DNA from: an uncultured Chthonomonas sp. | GTDB lineage: Bacteria; Armatimonadota; Chthonomonadetes; Chthonomonadales; CAJBBX01 | Direction: 5' to 3' | Assembly (NCBI GenBank): GCA_903951425.1 | Contig: CAJBBX010000019.1 | Span: 1 to 34,328, forward strand | DNA: 34,328 nt | Shown: positions 23,222 to 32,227 of the stretch, one piece after another | Layout of the letters: each line of letters begins with the position of its first letter | Position numbering within the stretch: position 1 is the stretch's first letter | Made by a program: the position numbers and the translations under genes | The notes under the pieces: model-generated | The model's database searches: none | The model's input: the letters and a program-made list of their open reading frames with translations, nothing else | What the model was told of the DNA's origin: nothing

Positions 23222-24769
23222 CTACAGCTTCTCGGCTACCGACTTGCCCTGCATGAAAAGCTGCAGGTAATCGCGGCCGCCGGCCTTGCTGTCGGTTCCG
23301 CTCATGTTGAAGCCGCCGAAGGGCTGCACATCGACCAGCGCCCCCGTGCACTTGCGGTTCAGGTAGAGGTTGCCCACGTGGAAGTCGGCCCGCGCCCTCT
23401 CCAGCCGGGCGCGGATGCCCGAGAAGAGCGCACCGGTGAGGCCGTAGTCGGTGCCGTTGGCGATCTCCAGCGCGTGGTCGAAGTCAGCGGCGCTGATGAC
23501 GGCCAGCACCGGTCCGAAGATCTCCTCCTGCGCGATACGGGCATCTGGCGCCACGTTGTCGATGATGGTGATCGGCACGAACTGGCCGTCGCCGTCTGGG
23601 ACGCCGCTCTGGTAGACCAGGTCGCCCTCCTGCCGTCCGATCTCGATGTACTCGTGGATCTTGCGCACGGCTCCTGGATCAACCACCGCGCCGAGGTCGA
23701 TGCCCTGGCAGGCGGGGTCGCCCATGGTGAGTCTCGGCGCCAGCGCCAGGACCCGCGCCATGAGGGCGTCGTGGACGTCGTCAACCACGATCAGTCGCGA
23801 GCAGGCCGAGCACTTCTGGCCCTGGTAGCCGAAGGCTGAGGCTACCACGGCCGCAGCGGCGGCATCGAGGTCGGCGGTCTCATCAACGATGATGGCGTCC
23901 TTGCCGCCCATCTCCAGCACGGTGCGCTTCAGCCACTTCTGGCCCCGATGCACCTTGGCGGCGCGCTCGTGGATGCGGACGCCCACCTCGCGTGAGCCGG
24001 TAAAGGATATGAAGCGGGTCAACGGGTGGTCGACCAGGACGTCGCCGACCGAGCTTCCGGGGCCGGGCACGAAGTTGACAACGCCCGCCGGTAGGCCCGC
24101 CTCCTCCAGAATCTCCATGAACTTGGCGGCCACAACGGGCGACTGCGAGGCGGGCTTCACCACCACCGTGTTCCCCGCGGCGGCGGCGGCGCCGGTCATC
24201 CCCGCCATAATGGCGAGCGGGAAGTTCCAAGGCGAGATCACCACGCCCACGCCAAGCGGTACGTAGCGGACCTCGTTCTCCTCGCCGGGACTGGGCGTCG
24301 AGGGAAGGGGAGCGGCCAGGCGCATCATCTCTCGGGCGTAGAGCTCGAGGAAGTCCACCGCCTCAGCCGCGTCGGCATAGGCCTCGATCCAGGACTTGCT
24401 CACTTCGACGACCAACCAGGCCGAGAACTCGTAGATGCGCCGTCGTAGGATGGCGGCGGCCTTCAGGATGATACGAGCCCGCACCACCGGGGGCACAGCC
24501 CGCCACTCATCAAACGTGGCGGCGGCGCAACGGATGGCGCGGTCGGCGAGCTCAGGCGTGGCGCTGCCCGTGCGCCCGACGATGCGGCTGGGTGCGACTG
24601 GGTTCGCCGAGACGATGGTAGCGTCGGTTGTGATCCGTTCGCCGCCAATGATCAGTGGATAGTATTGGTCAGCCTGCGATGCCACCAGATCCAGCGCGGC
24701 GCGCATGGCGGCGGCAGGTCCGGGCTGCGTGAAGTCAGGGTAGGGCTCATTCGCGTAAGGGGGGAGCAT
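23222..24769 (-). CDS. rocA: L-glutamate gamma-semialdehyde (1-pyrroline-5-carboxylate) dehydrogenase, RocA type
   Basis: A 515-residue aldehyde dehydrogenase, the normal length for RocA-type P5C dehydrogenase, which oxidises glutamate semialdehyde to glutamate with NAD+ in proline and arginine breakdown. Seen are the N-terminal YPLIIGGERI, the cofactor stretch VVISPWNFPLAIMAG (176-190), FTGSREVG (256-263), the general base Glu286 in LEMGGKDAI, and the catalytic Cys320 in GQKCSACSR, both with P5CDH-type surroundings. The GGFNMSGTDSKAGG near the C-terminus is also typical. The ATG is supported by GGAGG five bases upstream. No proline dehydrogenase (putA/putB) lies in the window. Confidence 0.93.
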   Translation of the reverse strand: MLPPYANEPYPDFTQPGPAAAMRAALDLVASQADQYYPLIIGGERITTDATIVSANPVAPSRIVGRTGSATPELADRAIRCAAATFDEWRAVPPVVRARIILKAAAILRRRIYEFSAWLVVEVSKSWIEAYADAAEAVDFLELYAREMMRLAAPLPSTPSPGEENEVRYVPLGVGVVISPWNFPLAIMAGMTGAAAAAGNTVVVKPASQSPVVAAKFMEILEEAGLPAGVVNFVPGPGSSVGDVLVDHPLTRFISFTGSREVGVRIHERAAKVHRGQKWLKRTVLEMGGKDAIIVDETADLDAAAAAVVASAFGYQGQKCSACSRLIVVDDVHDALMARVLALAPRLTMGDPACQGIDLGAVVDPGAVRKIHEYIEIGRQEGDLVYQSGVPDGDGQFVPITIIDNVAPDARIAQEEIFGPVLAVISAADFDHALEIANGTDYGLTGALFSGIRARLERARADFHVGNLYLNRKCTGALVDVQPFGGFNMSGTDSKAGGRDYLQLFMQGKSVAEKL

Positions 24770-24805
24770 GGAAGCCTCCAGCGTGATGGGGTCATACTGT
24801 GTCGG

Positions 24806-24814
24806 ATTATAGCA
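24806..24814 (-). promoter_or_regulatory. Extended -10 promoter of the P5C dehydrogenase gene
   Basis: On the minus strand TGC-TATAAT forms a perfect extended -10 about 36 bases before the ATG. No clear -35 is seen. It resembles the other TGn-type promoters in this window. Confidence 0.6.
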
Positions 24815-24870
24815 CCGCGGACCGGAGCCGGCCGGGACGCCGGAGCCGCAAGCTCAGGGGGTAGCGGGCC

Positions 24871-26058
24871 ATGCTGACGATCGAGCAACTGAGGTGGCTG
24901 GCCTCACCGGAGGGCGCCGCCGAGCGCCGAGCCGCTGCCGTGGGCGCTGCACTGCCGCAGAAGCTGCTCCTGAGCCTGCGCCGCCGGCTCTCTCCGTGGC
25001 AGGCCGCCGCCGTAGCGGAGATCATTGACCTGCAGCAGCGAGCCGCCCCGCGCTTCGCCCAGGCCGACGGCATGCTCTTTACCCGGCAAGGGCTGGAACA
25101 GGCTTCAGGCGTGGGCACGGCCGAGTGGCGCGCCGCGCAGATGCCCCGTGACGCCCTCGTGTACGACCTCTGCTGCGGCATCGGCGGCGACGCCATGGCG
25201 CTTGCCCGGCGCGGACCGGTGGTGGCCATCGATCGCGATCCTGCTGCGGCCTTCTGCGCCGCGCACAACCTTGCCCTCTCGGCGTCGGGGCGAACCACGC
25301 CGGTGGCGGTGGCCGATGTGGGCTGCCTTCGCGGCTCGCCCGATGCCTTCGTGTTGGACCCGGCGCGACGGCGCGACGGCCTGCGCCTGCGCGATCCGGA
25401 GGAGTGGTCGCCGCCACTGAGCTTCGTACACGAGCTGACCGAGCGGTGGCCGTCGGGCGCCGTGAAGGTCTCACCGGCCATACGGGATGACGTCCTGGAG
25501 GTTCTGGGCGGCCGCGTGGAGTTCGTTTCTGAAGGGCGGGAGTGCAAGGAGGCTGCGGTCTGGTTCGGCGCCGTCGGGCCCGAGGCCCTTCGCTCAGCCG
25601 TTGTGCTGCCGGCTGGGGTTCGGCTGAGCCGTGATCTCGGGCTTGGCCCTGCCGATGTCACCGATCTACAGGCATGGCTCATGGAGCCCGATCCTGCGGT
25701 GATCCGCGCGGGCCTGCTGCCGGAGCTCTGCGCGCTCGTCTCCGGCGCCCTGATCGACCATGAGATTGCCTACGTGACTGTCGAAGCCCCGGTCGCCACG
25801 CCGTTTGGTCGCTGGCATCGTGTCCTCGGCCACTCGACGCTACGGCCGAAGAAGATTGCCCAGGAGCTGGCTCGACTGGGCCTCCACGCGGTGGCCGTGA
25901 AGAGGCGTGGCGCGCCGGTGGAGCCTGAGCAGCTGATGCGTGACCTGCCGCGCACGGGCGGCCGGCCTGCCGTCGTGGTAGCCACGCGACTGCAGGGACG
26001 CCTGATTGCCATCATCTGCGGCGAGGGCGAGCAGGAGCCGGGGGCGTCCGCGGCGTAG
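24871..26058 (+). CDS. Class I SAM methyltransferase with C-terminal THUMP-like domain
   Basis: A 395-residue protein of the PG_1098/THUMP-like methyltransferase family found across bacteria. An alpha-helical N-terminal segment (1-90) contains FTRQGLEQASG. The Rossmann methyltransferase has VYDLCCGIGGDAMALA (97-112), AIDRDP (119-124) and the family-typical DPARRR (163-168). From about residue 290 to 385 comes the THUMP-like domain (GHSTLRPKKIAQELARLGLH and LPRTGGRPAVVVATRL). The target is unknown; RNA methylation is expected from the THUMP-like domain but has not been read from the sequence. The gene diverges from P5C dehydrogenase and is followed 40 bases later by a Tat-exported oxidoreductase. 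Confidence 0.88.
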   Translation: MLTIEQLRWLASPEGAAERRAAAVGAALPQKLLLSLRRRLSPWQAAAVAEIIDLQQRAAPRFAQADGMLFTRQGLEQASGVGTAEWRAAQMPRDALVYDLCCGIGGDAMALARRGPVVAIDRDPAAAFCAAHNLALSASGRTTPVAVADVGCLRGSPDAFVLDPARRRDGLRLRDPEEWSPPLSFVHELTERWPSGAVKVSPAIRDDVLEVLGGRVEFVSEGRECKEAAVWFGAVGPEALRSAVVLPAGVRLSRDLGLGPADVTDLQAWLMEPDPAVIRAGLLPELCALVSGALIDHEIAYVTVEAPVATPFGRWHRVLGHSTLRPKKIAQELARLGLHAVAVKRRGAPVEPEQLMRDLPRTGGRPAVVVATRLQGRLIAIICGEGEQEPGASAA

Positions 26059-26098
26059 TTATGAACGTGCGCAAAGAGCATCGCCGAAGGAGTGTGAC

Positions 26099-27454
26099 AT
26101 GGCAAGTGACGTAGACCGACCGGGCGCCATCGGGCGCAGGGATCTGCTGCGGGCTGCGGCAGCCGTAGGCGTCACGAGCGCCGCCGGCGGAGCCGCCAGG
26201 GCGCAGGCGAACTCACGGATCGGGCTGGGTTTTATCGGCGTCGGCGGGCGCGGATCCTGGCTCTTCAACGACTTCCTCCGCCGGTCGGCCGATCCGGCTA
26301 CGGGCCTCGACATCGTGGCGGTCTGTGACGTCTGGGACCGTCGGGCGCAGGATATGGCACGGGCCGCAGGCGGCAAGCCGAAGGTCTTTCGTGACTACCG
26401 TGAGGTCCTGGCCATGAAGGGCGTGGACGCCGTCGTCGTGGCGACACCCGACCACTGGCACTCCAAGATCACCATCGAGGCCATGAAGTCCGGCCGCGAC
26501 GTCTACTGCGAGAAGCCGCTGACCCTCTACTGGGAGCAGGCCAAAGACGTGGCCACCGTGAGCAGGGATACGGGCAAGGTCGTGCAGTGCGGGGCCGGTT
26601 CAGGCTCCGACGGCGCCTGGTGGACCGCACGCGACGTGATCAAGCAGGGCGGCATCGGGCCCGTCATCTGGATCCAGGGCGGCGCGTTCCGCAATGACCC
26701 GTCCGGCGACTGGAACTGGGGCATCCAGCCCTGCAAGCCGGGCGTCGACCTCGACTGGGACCTCTGGCTGGGCTGGAAGCACGGGCTGGCGGCGAAGCGG
26801 CCCTACGATGCCGAGCGGTACAGCCGGTTCCGCAAGTACTGGGACTACAGCGGCGGCCTCGCCACCGACCTGCTCTACCACACCTACGCCCACCTGGCTA
26901 TCGCGCTGGACCATGAGCTTCCCACGCGCGTGGTCGCGGCCGGCGGCCAACCGGTGCACAATCTGAAGAACGACAACCGCGAGGTTCCCACGCTCTTTAC
27001 CGTGACCACGGACTACGCCAGCCAGCGGCAGTGTGTGCTGGTCGGGACGCAGGAGTGCGAGGAGGGGGTCGCCGAGGTGGTGCGCGGCCAGAAGGCCGTC
27101 CTCTCCACGGGCGGCCCCGGCGTCATCATCCGCCCGCAGGCGCCGTTCCGCGACGAGATGATGAGCCTCGCCCGGTCGTTGGACTGCTACCGCGGCGCCG
27201 AGTTGATCACGCACAAGGAGGGCGACCGCACCATCCTTGACGAGATTCGTGTCGCCTCAAAGTACAACTGGGATCACATCGGGAACTGGGTAGACTGCCT
27301 CCGAAGCCGCCAGCAGCCAACGCTCAACGCAGATCGTGCGTACAGAGTGATGGTGCCGATCGCATTGAGCGTACTCTCCTACCGGAGCGGGCGCGCCATC
27401 CTGTTCGACCCCGACAAGCAGGAGATCACTCGACGGGTTCCGGGTTCGGTTTGA
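26099..27454 (+). CDS. Tat-exported Gfo/Idh/MocA family oxidoreductase (451 aa)
   Basis: An exported oxidoreductase with a twin-arginine signal: GRRDLLRAAAAVGV with Arg13-Arg14, then a hydrophobic stretch ending in AARAQA near residue 37. The Rossmann motif is IGLGFIGVGGRGSW (41-54), then VAVCDVWDRR (73-82), VVVATPDHWHSKI (112-124) and CEKPLTLYWEQA (137-148). The Tat route implies folding with a bound nucleotide before export. Proteins of this plan are frequent in Planctomycetota, Armatimonadota and Bacteroidota and overlap GH109-type NAD-dependent glycosidases, so either dehydrogenase or glycosidase chemistry is possible. The ATG at 26099 follows GAAGGAG; the frame is open further upstream but overlaps the methyltransferase gene. 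Confidence 0.88.
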   Translation: MASDVDRPGAIGRRDLLRAAAAVGVTSAAGGAARAQANSRIGLGFIGVGGRGSWLFNDFLRRSADPATGLDIVAVCDVWDRRAQDMARAAGGKPKVFRDYREVLAMKGVDAVVVATPDHWHSKITIEAMKSGRDVYCEKPLTLYWEQAKDVATVSRDTGKVVQCGAGSGSDGAWWTARDVIKQGGIGPVIWIQGGAFRNDPSGDWNWGIQPCKPGVDLDWDLWLGWKHGLAAKRPYDAERYSRFRKYWDYSGGLATDLLYHTYAHLAIALDHELPTRVVAAGGQPVHNLKNDNREVPTLFTVTTDYASQRQCVLVGTQECEEGVAEVVRGQKAVLSTGGPGVIIRPQAPFRDEMMSLARSLDCYRGAELITHKEGDRTILDEIRVASKYNWDHIGNWVDCLRSRQQPTLNADRAYRVMVPIALSVLSYRSGRAILFDPDKQEITRRVPGSV

Positions 27455-27492
27455 CGGGGCTCGCCGGCCCCGGAATGGGAGACCGGCCGCCT

Positions 27493-29373
27493 ATGGTTCG
27501 ACGTAAGGTCGTGGCTTACGGCCTCGCCTGTGTCCTTAGCGCAGTGGCCCTCTGGTTGCTGCCGCTCTGCGAACTCACGGTGCGGGGCCTGCTCTCCACC
27601 TCCGGCAGGGGTGACGTACCGCCCCTGCCGCCGGAGACCGAGCCCATGCCGGCGTCGCTTTGGTGGAGCCGGTCCGTCTTCTCTTTCGTGACTGCCATGG
27701 GCGGCTTGAACCCGTCGATGGTTCTGCTCGTGCTCGTCTCGCTGGCGTTGCCCCTCGGCTACTGCTTCCTGCGTAGCGTTAACGGTAGCTTTCGGCTTAC
27801 CACCGGCGTGGACTGGGACAGCGGGCTCCTGTTCCGCACGTACCTCCACGGTTGGCCAATCACCAAGACGATCCTGGTACTCGTAACAGCCGCGCCCGTG
27901 CTGATCGCGCTCTACGGCATCCTGGCATGGTTGCCCCTGCCCGAGGTCCTGGAGGCCGCCCTGAAGGCAGCGGCCACCGGCGCACTGGCGTGGCTCTCGT
28001 TAAGCCGCAACGGCATCGCCGGAGACCTTGAAGACGGCAACTATCTCTTTCCGTCGGATAGGGGAGTGCGGCGCAACCTGTTGTCCTCCGGAGCGCTCTT
28101 CGGGCTGGCCGTCTGGATCTCCCTACCTGCATTCCAGGCGGTGGCCCCTGTAGAGTGGCTCGCCTTCTGGACGGCCATCGGCGGCGTCGGGTCACACACC
28201 TGGACGCTACTGGCCGCGTTGGGCGCCCTCGTGGTCGGAGCCGGCGCATTCGGCATCGTCTGGCTGGCAGTGGTCCTGGGGCCTGGACTCCACCTGCGGT
28301 GCGACATGCGGCGCTGGGCGCCCCCTGCGGCCATGTTGGCGCTGATGGGCGGCTCAGCGGCCCTTGTATGGCCCGCAGTGGCCCTAGGGAGGTTCGACTA
28401 CAGCGTGCCTGCTGACGGCCCGGCGCCGGCCCGACTTGCATCGCTGGCTCAATCCGATGGGGCCACCGGGCCCCCTGCGCCGCGGTTGCTCCTCGTAGCG
28501 GGCGAGACGGCCACCCGCGTCCGCATCGGCGGCGATGGTGGCCCGCTGCCTGCACAGGGGGCCGAGGCCGCCCGCCGCACCGAGGCGTTGCTGGTGCGGC
28601 GCGGTTACCGCTCGGCCCTGGCGGCGCCCGCCATGTGGGGCTTGCACCGTGCCGCACAGGTCGCCATGGACGCGCCCGAGGCGATGCGTCTGGAACTGCT
28701 GGGCGCCACTCGGGTAGGGGATGCGACGTTCTCTGCGATGCTCATGGACCGAGCGCGGCGCTGGCCGGCATCTGCCGCCGCCCGGCGTGCGGCCCTCGCG
28801 CTGGCCGACGAGAGCCAGTTCAAGTGCGTAGATCCGCGCGCATCGCTGATGGTGGGTGACCTGCTCGCTCGAGTGGGTCTGACTGCCCGAGCCCGGGTCC
28901 TCTACACACGCGCGGGAGTGCCTGCATCACGTCTGTCGGAGCGGTTGGAGCGTGTGCCGGCGGTCACCCCGTCTCGGGTCGAGGGCACGCTGATGGTGGA
29001 TGGACGGCCTGCGGCCGGGACGTCGGTGGCCCTCACGGACGCCCGGTCGGCGTGGCTGAGCCGCCAGGAGCGTGCCGTCGGAGCCGAGCGGCCGGCGGGC
29101 TGGCTCAGGGGCGTGGCGGCCACTGCACGTGTCTCGACGCAGGGGCGCTTTGTCCTTGATGACGTCACTCCCGGCGAGTATCGCCTGCTCATCCAACGGC
29201 CGCCACACGCGGCTGACGGTGACGGCCAAGTCTGGCGCGTCACCGCTGCGTGGGATTTGCGCGAGCCGTTCTACGTGGCCGGCCGCAGGGCCGACATGGG
29301 GGCGATCGGACTGGAGGCGGCTAGTCCTCGTCTTCCTCGGGAGCCATCTGGGCAAGCACTTCGTCGGCGCTGA
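27493..29373 (+). CDS. Unassigned polytopic membrane protein with C-terminal carboxypeptidase-regulatory-like domain
   Basis: I do not recognise the family. The 626-residue product has an N-terminal membrane part with about seven hydrophobic stretches (around 7-26, 74-93, 126-147, 158-170, 198-218, 236-263 and 276-296). The soluble C-terminal half contains a helix-rich Ala/Arg segment (350-480) with TPR-like composition, and then, near 495-580, [20 protein letters not shown] and [15 protein letters not shown], which match a carboxypeptidase-regulatory-like beta-sandwich. The ATG at 27493 is chosen for GGGAG about ten bases upstream; an ATG at 27475 and a TTG at 27451 are in frame. The last 53 bases run through the stop and end of the convergent ABC ATPase gene, which is unusual and might mark a rearranged junction. 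Confidence 0.7.
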   Translation: MVRRKVVAYGLACVLSAVALWLLPLCELTVRGLLSTSGRGDVPPLPPETEPMPASLWWSRSVFSFVTAMGGLNPSMVLLVLVSLALPLGYCFLRSVNGSFRLTTGVDWDSGLLFRTYLHGWPITKTILVLVTAAPVLIALYGILAWLPLPEVLEAALKAAATGALAWLSLSRNGIAGDLEDGNYLFPSDRGVRRNLLSSGALFGLAVWISLPAFQAVAPVEWLAFWTAIGGVGSHTWTLLAALGALVVGAGAFGIVWLAVVLGPGLHLRCDMRRWAPPAAMLALMGGSAALVWPAVALGRFDYSVPADGPAPARLASLAQSDGATGPPAPRLLLVAGETATRVRIGGDGGPLPAQGAEAARRTEALLVRRGYRSALAAPAMWGLHRAAQVAMDAPEAMRLELLGATRVGDATFSAMLMDRARRWPASAAARRAALALADESQFKCVDPRASLMVGDLLARVGLTARARVLYTRAGVPASRLSERLERVPAVTPSRVEGTLMVDGRPAAGTSVALTDARSAWLSRQERAVGAERPAGWLRGVAATARVSTQGRFVLDDVTPGEYRLLIQRPPHAADGDGQVWRVTAAWDLREPFYVAGRRADMGAIGLEAASPRLPREPSGQALRRR

Positions 29374-30070
29374 TTGGGTTGGCCACCGGCGTGTCCTGAA
29401 CGACGTGGCCGTCCTTGAACCGGATGATCCTCTTGGCGTGCTCCGCGATCTCCTGCTCGTGTGTGACGATTACGACGGTTTTCCCTTGCCGGTTCAGGCC
29501 CTGGAAGATCGACATGATCTCCTGGCCGGTGCGCGTGTCCAGGTTTCCTGTGGGCTCGTCGCCGAAGATGATAGGCGGGTCGTTGACCAGCGCACGTGCA
29601 ATGGCGACGCGCTGCTGCTGACCACCGGAGAGTTCGTTGGGCTTGTGGTTCACCCGGTCGCCGAGACCCACAATATCGAGGCACTTGCGGGCGACCTGCT
29701 CACGGTGGCGCGTGGTGTTGTAGAGCATGGGTAGTTCCACGTTGCGCAGCGCCGAAGTGCGGGGCAGGAGATTGAAGGTCTGGAAGACGAACCCAATCTT
29801 CTTGTTGCGTATCTCGGCCAGTTGGTTGTCGTTTAGCTTGGCAACCTCGACGCCGTCCAGCGAGTATGAGCCCGCTGTCGGTCGGTCCAGGCAACCGATG
29901 AGGTTCATAAACGTGGACTTGCCGGAGCCGGAAGGGCCCATGATGGCCACGAACTCGCCGGCGGCAACCGTGAGGGAGACGTGCCGGAGCGCACGCACCT
30001 CCATCTTGCCCATCTTGTAGGTCTTGCTCAGGCCGTGCACTTGGATCAGCGGTTGCGCTTGTTCGCTCAT
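29321..30070 (-). CDS. ABC transporter ATPase, MacB/LolD type
   Basis: A 249-residue ATPase of the MacB/LolD/FtsE group. Walker A is GPSGSGKST (45-53), then [13 protein letters not shown], the Q-loop [12 protein letters not shown], the signature ELSGGQQQR (146-154) and Walker [13 protein letters not shown] (167-178), all typical of type VII ABC systems. The first 10 or so residues precede [11 protein letters not shown]. The ATG at 30070 follows GAGGAAAGA. A longer in-frame start at 30133 lies inside the gene before it and is rejected. It is the third gene of a TolC-adaptor-ATPase operon, but no MacB-like permease follows; the next gene is convergent and overlaps its end. Confidence 0.92.
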   Translation of the reverse strand: MSEQAQPLIQVHGLSKTYKMGKMEVRALRHVSLTVAAGEFVAIMGPSGSGKSTFMNLIGCLDRPTAGSYSLDGVEVAKLNDNQLAEIRNKKIGFVFQTFNLLPRTSALRNVELPMLYNTTRHREQVARKCLDIVGLGDRVNHKPNELSGGQQQRVAIARALVNDPPIIFGDEPTGNLDTRTGQEIMSIFQGLNRQGKTVVIVTHEQEIAEHAKRIIRFKDGHVVQDTPVANPISADEVLAQMAPEEDED

Positions 30071-30129
30071 TCTTTCCTCACCTGCGGCGGCTTGGGGCCG
30101 AGCAGCTTGGCTCGGCCCAGGCTCGCGGA

Positions 30130-30438
30130 TCACTTTGCGCGGCTCTCCATCTGGCCCATAAACTCGCCTAGCATTTGCTTGGCGCGGCCCGTGAAGGGGC
30201 TCTTGGGCATACTGTCCGGGTTCAGCGGGTTGAACGGCTTGGGGTCTGGAATGGAGGCCGGGTCGAACGACCTGCCGACGCCTGCCGTGCTGCGTTCGCC
30301 CATGGCCCCGCCTCCGCCGCCCATTCCGCCGCCTGCGCCCTGCCCGCTACTCAGCTCGGAGGCAAGCACCTTGAGTTGGCGTTCGGTCAGGGGCTTGGTG
30401 ATGGCCCTGCTCAGCTCCAGCGCCGCGTCGTTGCTCAT
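30130..30438 (-). CDS. Short Gly/Pro-rich ORF behind the adaptor fragment; possible detached C-terminal part
   Basis: About 102 residues from an ATG that overlaps the adaptor fragment's TGA. A helical start ([20 protein letters not shown]) is followed by a Gly-rich linker and a Pro-rich tail ([20 protein letters not shown]), ending in an amphipathic [13 protein letters not shown] recognise no family. The same frame runs upstream into the region where the adaptor frame breaks (30440-30473), reading [14 protein letters not shown]. It may be the remaining C-terminal extension of the adaptor after an internal deletion, or an independent small gene coupled to it. Function unknown. Confidence 0.5.
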   Translation of the reverse strand: MSNDAALELSRAITKPLTERQLKVLASELSSGQGAGGGMGGGGGAMGERSTAGVGRSFDPASIPDPKPFNPLNPDSMPKSPFTGRAKQMLGEFMGQMESRAK

Positions 30439-30755
30439 GACCATCTTGGTCGTCCAGGGCTTGACGGCTGGCAGGGATCGATGTTGGCCAGAACCTGGTT
30501 CTTGGTGACCAGTGAGCCCTCGTCCACCAGCAGGGCGTCGACCCGTCCACCGGCCTTGGATTTGATATCGACGGTCGTCCACGGCATCAGCACGCCGGTG
30601 GCCGACACGGTCTTCTTAACGGTGCCGAAGGTGACCTTGCTGGTACGGTACTTCACTTCATCCTCGGTGCTCGGAGCCCGAAGGCGCGCCGTCGCGAAGA
30701 AGCCGGTGCCGAGTACGGCCAGAGCAACCACGGTGACAATGACAGCTCGCTTCAT
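30435..30755 (-). pseudogene. Truncated MacA/HlyD-type periplasmic adaptor
   Basis: An N-terminal adaptor fragment of 106 codons. It starts with a membrane anchor (about 4-22: AVIVTVVALAVLGTGFFATA), then VKYRTSKVTFGTVKKTVSAT and the first half of a biotinyl-lipoyl domain (KAGGRVDALLVDEGSLVTKN to QVLANIDP, ending at residue 94). MacA family proteins continue for about 280 more residues through the alpha-hairpin, the second lipoyl half, the barrel and the proximal domain. Here the frame turns into [12 protein letters not shown] and stops. The point of loss lies in 30440-30473. Its start overlaps the tolC-like stop (ATGA), so the operon layout is intact on that side. Internal deletion is the simplest reading; assembly error is possible. 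Confidence 0.72.
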
Positions 30756-32116
30756 CCGTTGCCTCCAGCAGCGACCTTGTCTGCCGTTCCCGTCGCCCGC
30801 GCCAAGCGAGCCTCAGCCACGTGGAAGTCGTAGATGGCCTGGACGGCGTTAGTCTCGGCCGTCACCAACTGCGACCGCGCGGTAATCACATCGACGACCG
30901 TTCCGGCGCCGTTGGTATAGCTCTCCGAGGCTGCCTCGAAGTTCGCCTTCGCCGACGCGGTAGCCGCCTCGGCGGCCGCCGAACGGGCTCGGGCCTCTTC
31001 CTTAAGCAGGTACGCCTGCTCCACCTCAAGCTGCACGGCCTGCCTTTGTAGCTCTAGTTGCTGGCGCGCCTGCTCCTCGGCGGCAGTAGCCGATCGGACC
31101 TGCGACCGCGCCAGGCCGGCATCGAAGAGGGGATAGGTGACTGCCGCGATGACCGACTGGCTGTCGCCGCCGTCGGGGTTCAGCCAGTAGGACGCACTGG
31201 CGTTGGCCTCCAGGACGACGCCGGAGCTGATCTTCGCGAGCCTCGTGCTCTGCCGGCTCGACTCGATGCCGGCGTCGAGCTCCTTGAGGTCCGGTCGCTC
31301 GCGCAGGGCTGCGTCAATGTAGGAGGCCGCCGTCCGTGCGTCGGGCTCGGCGGACGGAGCCGGTGTCGGCGTCTCCGCCAGCACGACAGCCACCGGCGTC
31401 GAGATGCCCATGGATTTGCGGAGGGTGATCTCGGCCAAGCGCGCATCGTTCTTGGCGATGCTCACCTGCACCATGGCGTTGGCGTAGTCGGCATCGGCCT
31501 GAAGGGTGTCGATCTTCCTGACGGTCTGGGCCTCTACGGCTGCTCGGACCGACTCAAGGGTCGTCCGAGCCCGTTCCGCATTGGTGACCTGGACCCGAAC
31601 CAGCTCGCGGCTCCTGAGCACCTCGTAGTAGCCTGAGGTGACGTCGAGGATCACGCCCAGTCGTGTGTCGGCCAGGCCATAGCGCGAGGCCGCAGCGCCT
31701 GCCCGCGCCGAGGCCACATTGGCCTCCCGGCGGCCGGTATCGTATAGCAGTTGTCGAACGGTGAGGGAGGAGACGGTGGACTCAGACCTGACGGTCACGG
31801 CGCCGCCGTCCATGTCGGACCGGGATCGGTCGAACGAGTACTGGACCTTGGGGCCGACGTGCGGGAAGTAGTCGGACATGGCGGAAGTCACTCTCGCCTC
31901 TGAGGCGTCCTGTCGGCTCCGCGCGATGGCCAGCGACGGCTGGCTCTTCAACGCGATGCTGATGCACTGACTCAGGGTGAGGGGTTTGGAGAGGTCGGGC
32001 TGGGACTTGGGTTGCTGCTGGGACAGGGCCCAGGCCGGCGCGGTGGCGGTCGCTAGGATCGCCGGCGCCAGGGCGACAAGTCGCCGGGACGGCAGGCACA
32101 GATGGCGGTACACCAT
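30752..32116 (-). CDS. TolC-family outer membrane efflux protein
   Basis: A 454-residue outer-membrane channel protein of the OEP family. The signal peptide is residues 1-30 (RRLVALAPAILATATAPAWA). Two OEP repeats follow: the first begins with PLTLSQCISIALKSQPSLAI, contains RQLLYDTGRREANVASAR and DVTSGYYEVLRSRELVRV; the second includes RPDLKELDAGIESSRQS, TYPLFDAGLARSQVRSATAA and YTNGAGTVVDVITARSQLV. Long heptad-rich helices are apparent. It forms a trimeric tunnel for an adaptor/ABC pump. ATG 32116 is used, with a GTG at 32146 as the alternative; an AAGGAG sits 13 bases from the ATG, which is long. Cotranscribed with the truncated adaptor. Confidence 0.92.
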   Translation of the reverse strand: MVYRHLCLPSRRLVALAPAILATATAPAWALSQQQPKSQPDLSKPLTLSQCISIALKSQPSLAIARSRQDASEARVTSAMSDYFPHVGPKVQYSFDRSRSDMDGGAVTVRSESTVSSLTVRQLLYDTGRREANVASARAGAAASRYGLADTRLGVILDVTSGYYEVLRSRELVRVQVTNAERARTTLESVRAAVEAQTVRKIDTLQADADYANAMVQVSIAKNDARLAEITLRKSMGISTPVAVVLAETPTPAPSAEPDARTAASYIDAALRERPDLKELDAGIESSRQSTRLAKISSGVVLEANASASYWLNPDGGDSQSVIAAVTYPLFDAGLARSQVRSATAAEEQARQQLELQRQAVQLEVEQAYLLKEEARARSAAAEAATASAKANFEAASESYTNGAGTVVDVITARSQLVTAETNAVQAIYDFHVAEARLARATGTADKVAAGGNG

Positions 32117-32169
32117 GGCGGGCGAGGGTCTCCTTCTCGGTTGCACTACTCAATGAAGCATACACCTAG

Positions 32170-32190
32170 ACGGCTCTAAGGAAGAGCCGT
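32170..32190. terminator. Hairpin after the ferredoxin gene
   Basis: ACGGCTCT (32170-32177) pairs with AGAGCCGT (32183-32190) around the loop AAGGA. It lies between the ferredoxin stop (32228) and the tolC-like start on the same strand. On the minus strand it comes after the ferredoxin gene, so it could separate the two operons; the following bases are not U-rich. Confidence 0.55.
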
Positions 32191-32227
32191 TTCATGGATG
32201 TCACCGGCGCCACGCGGCAGGGGCCTC

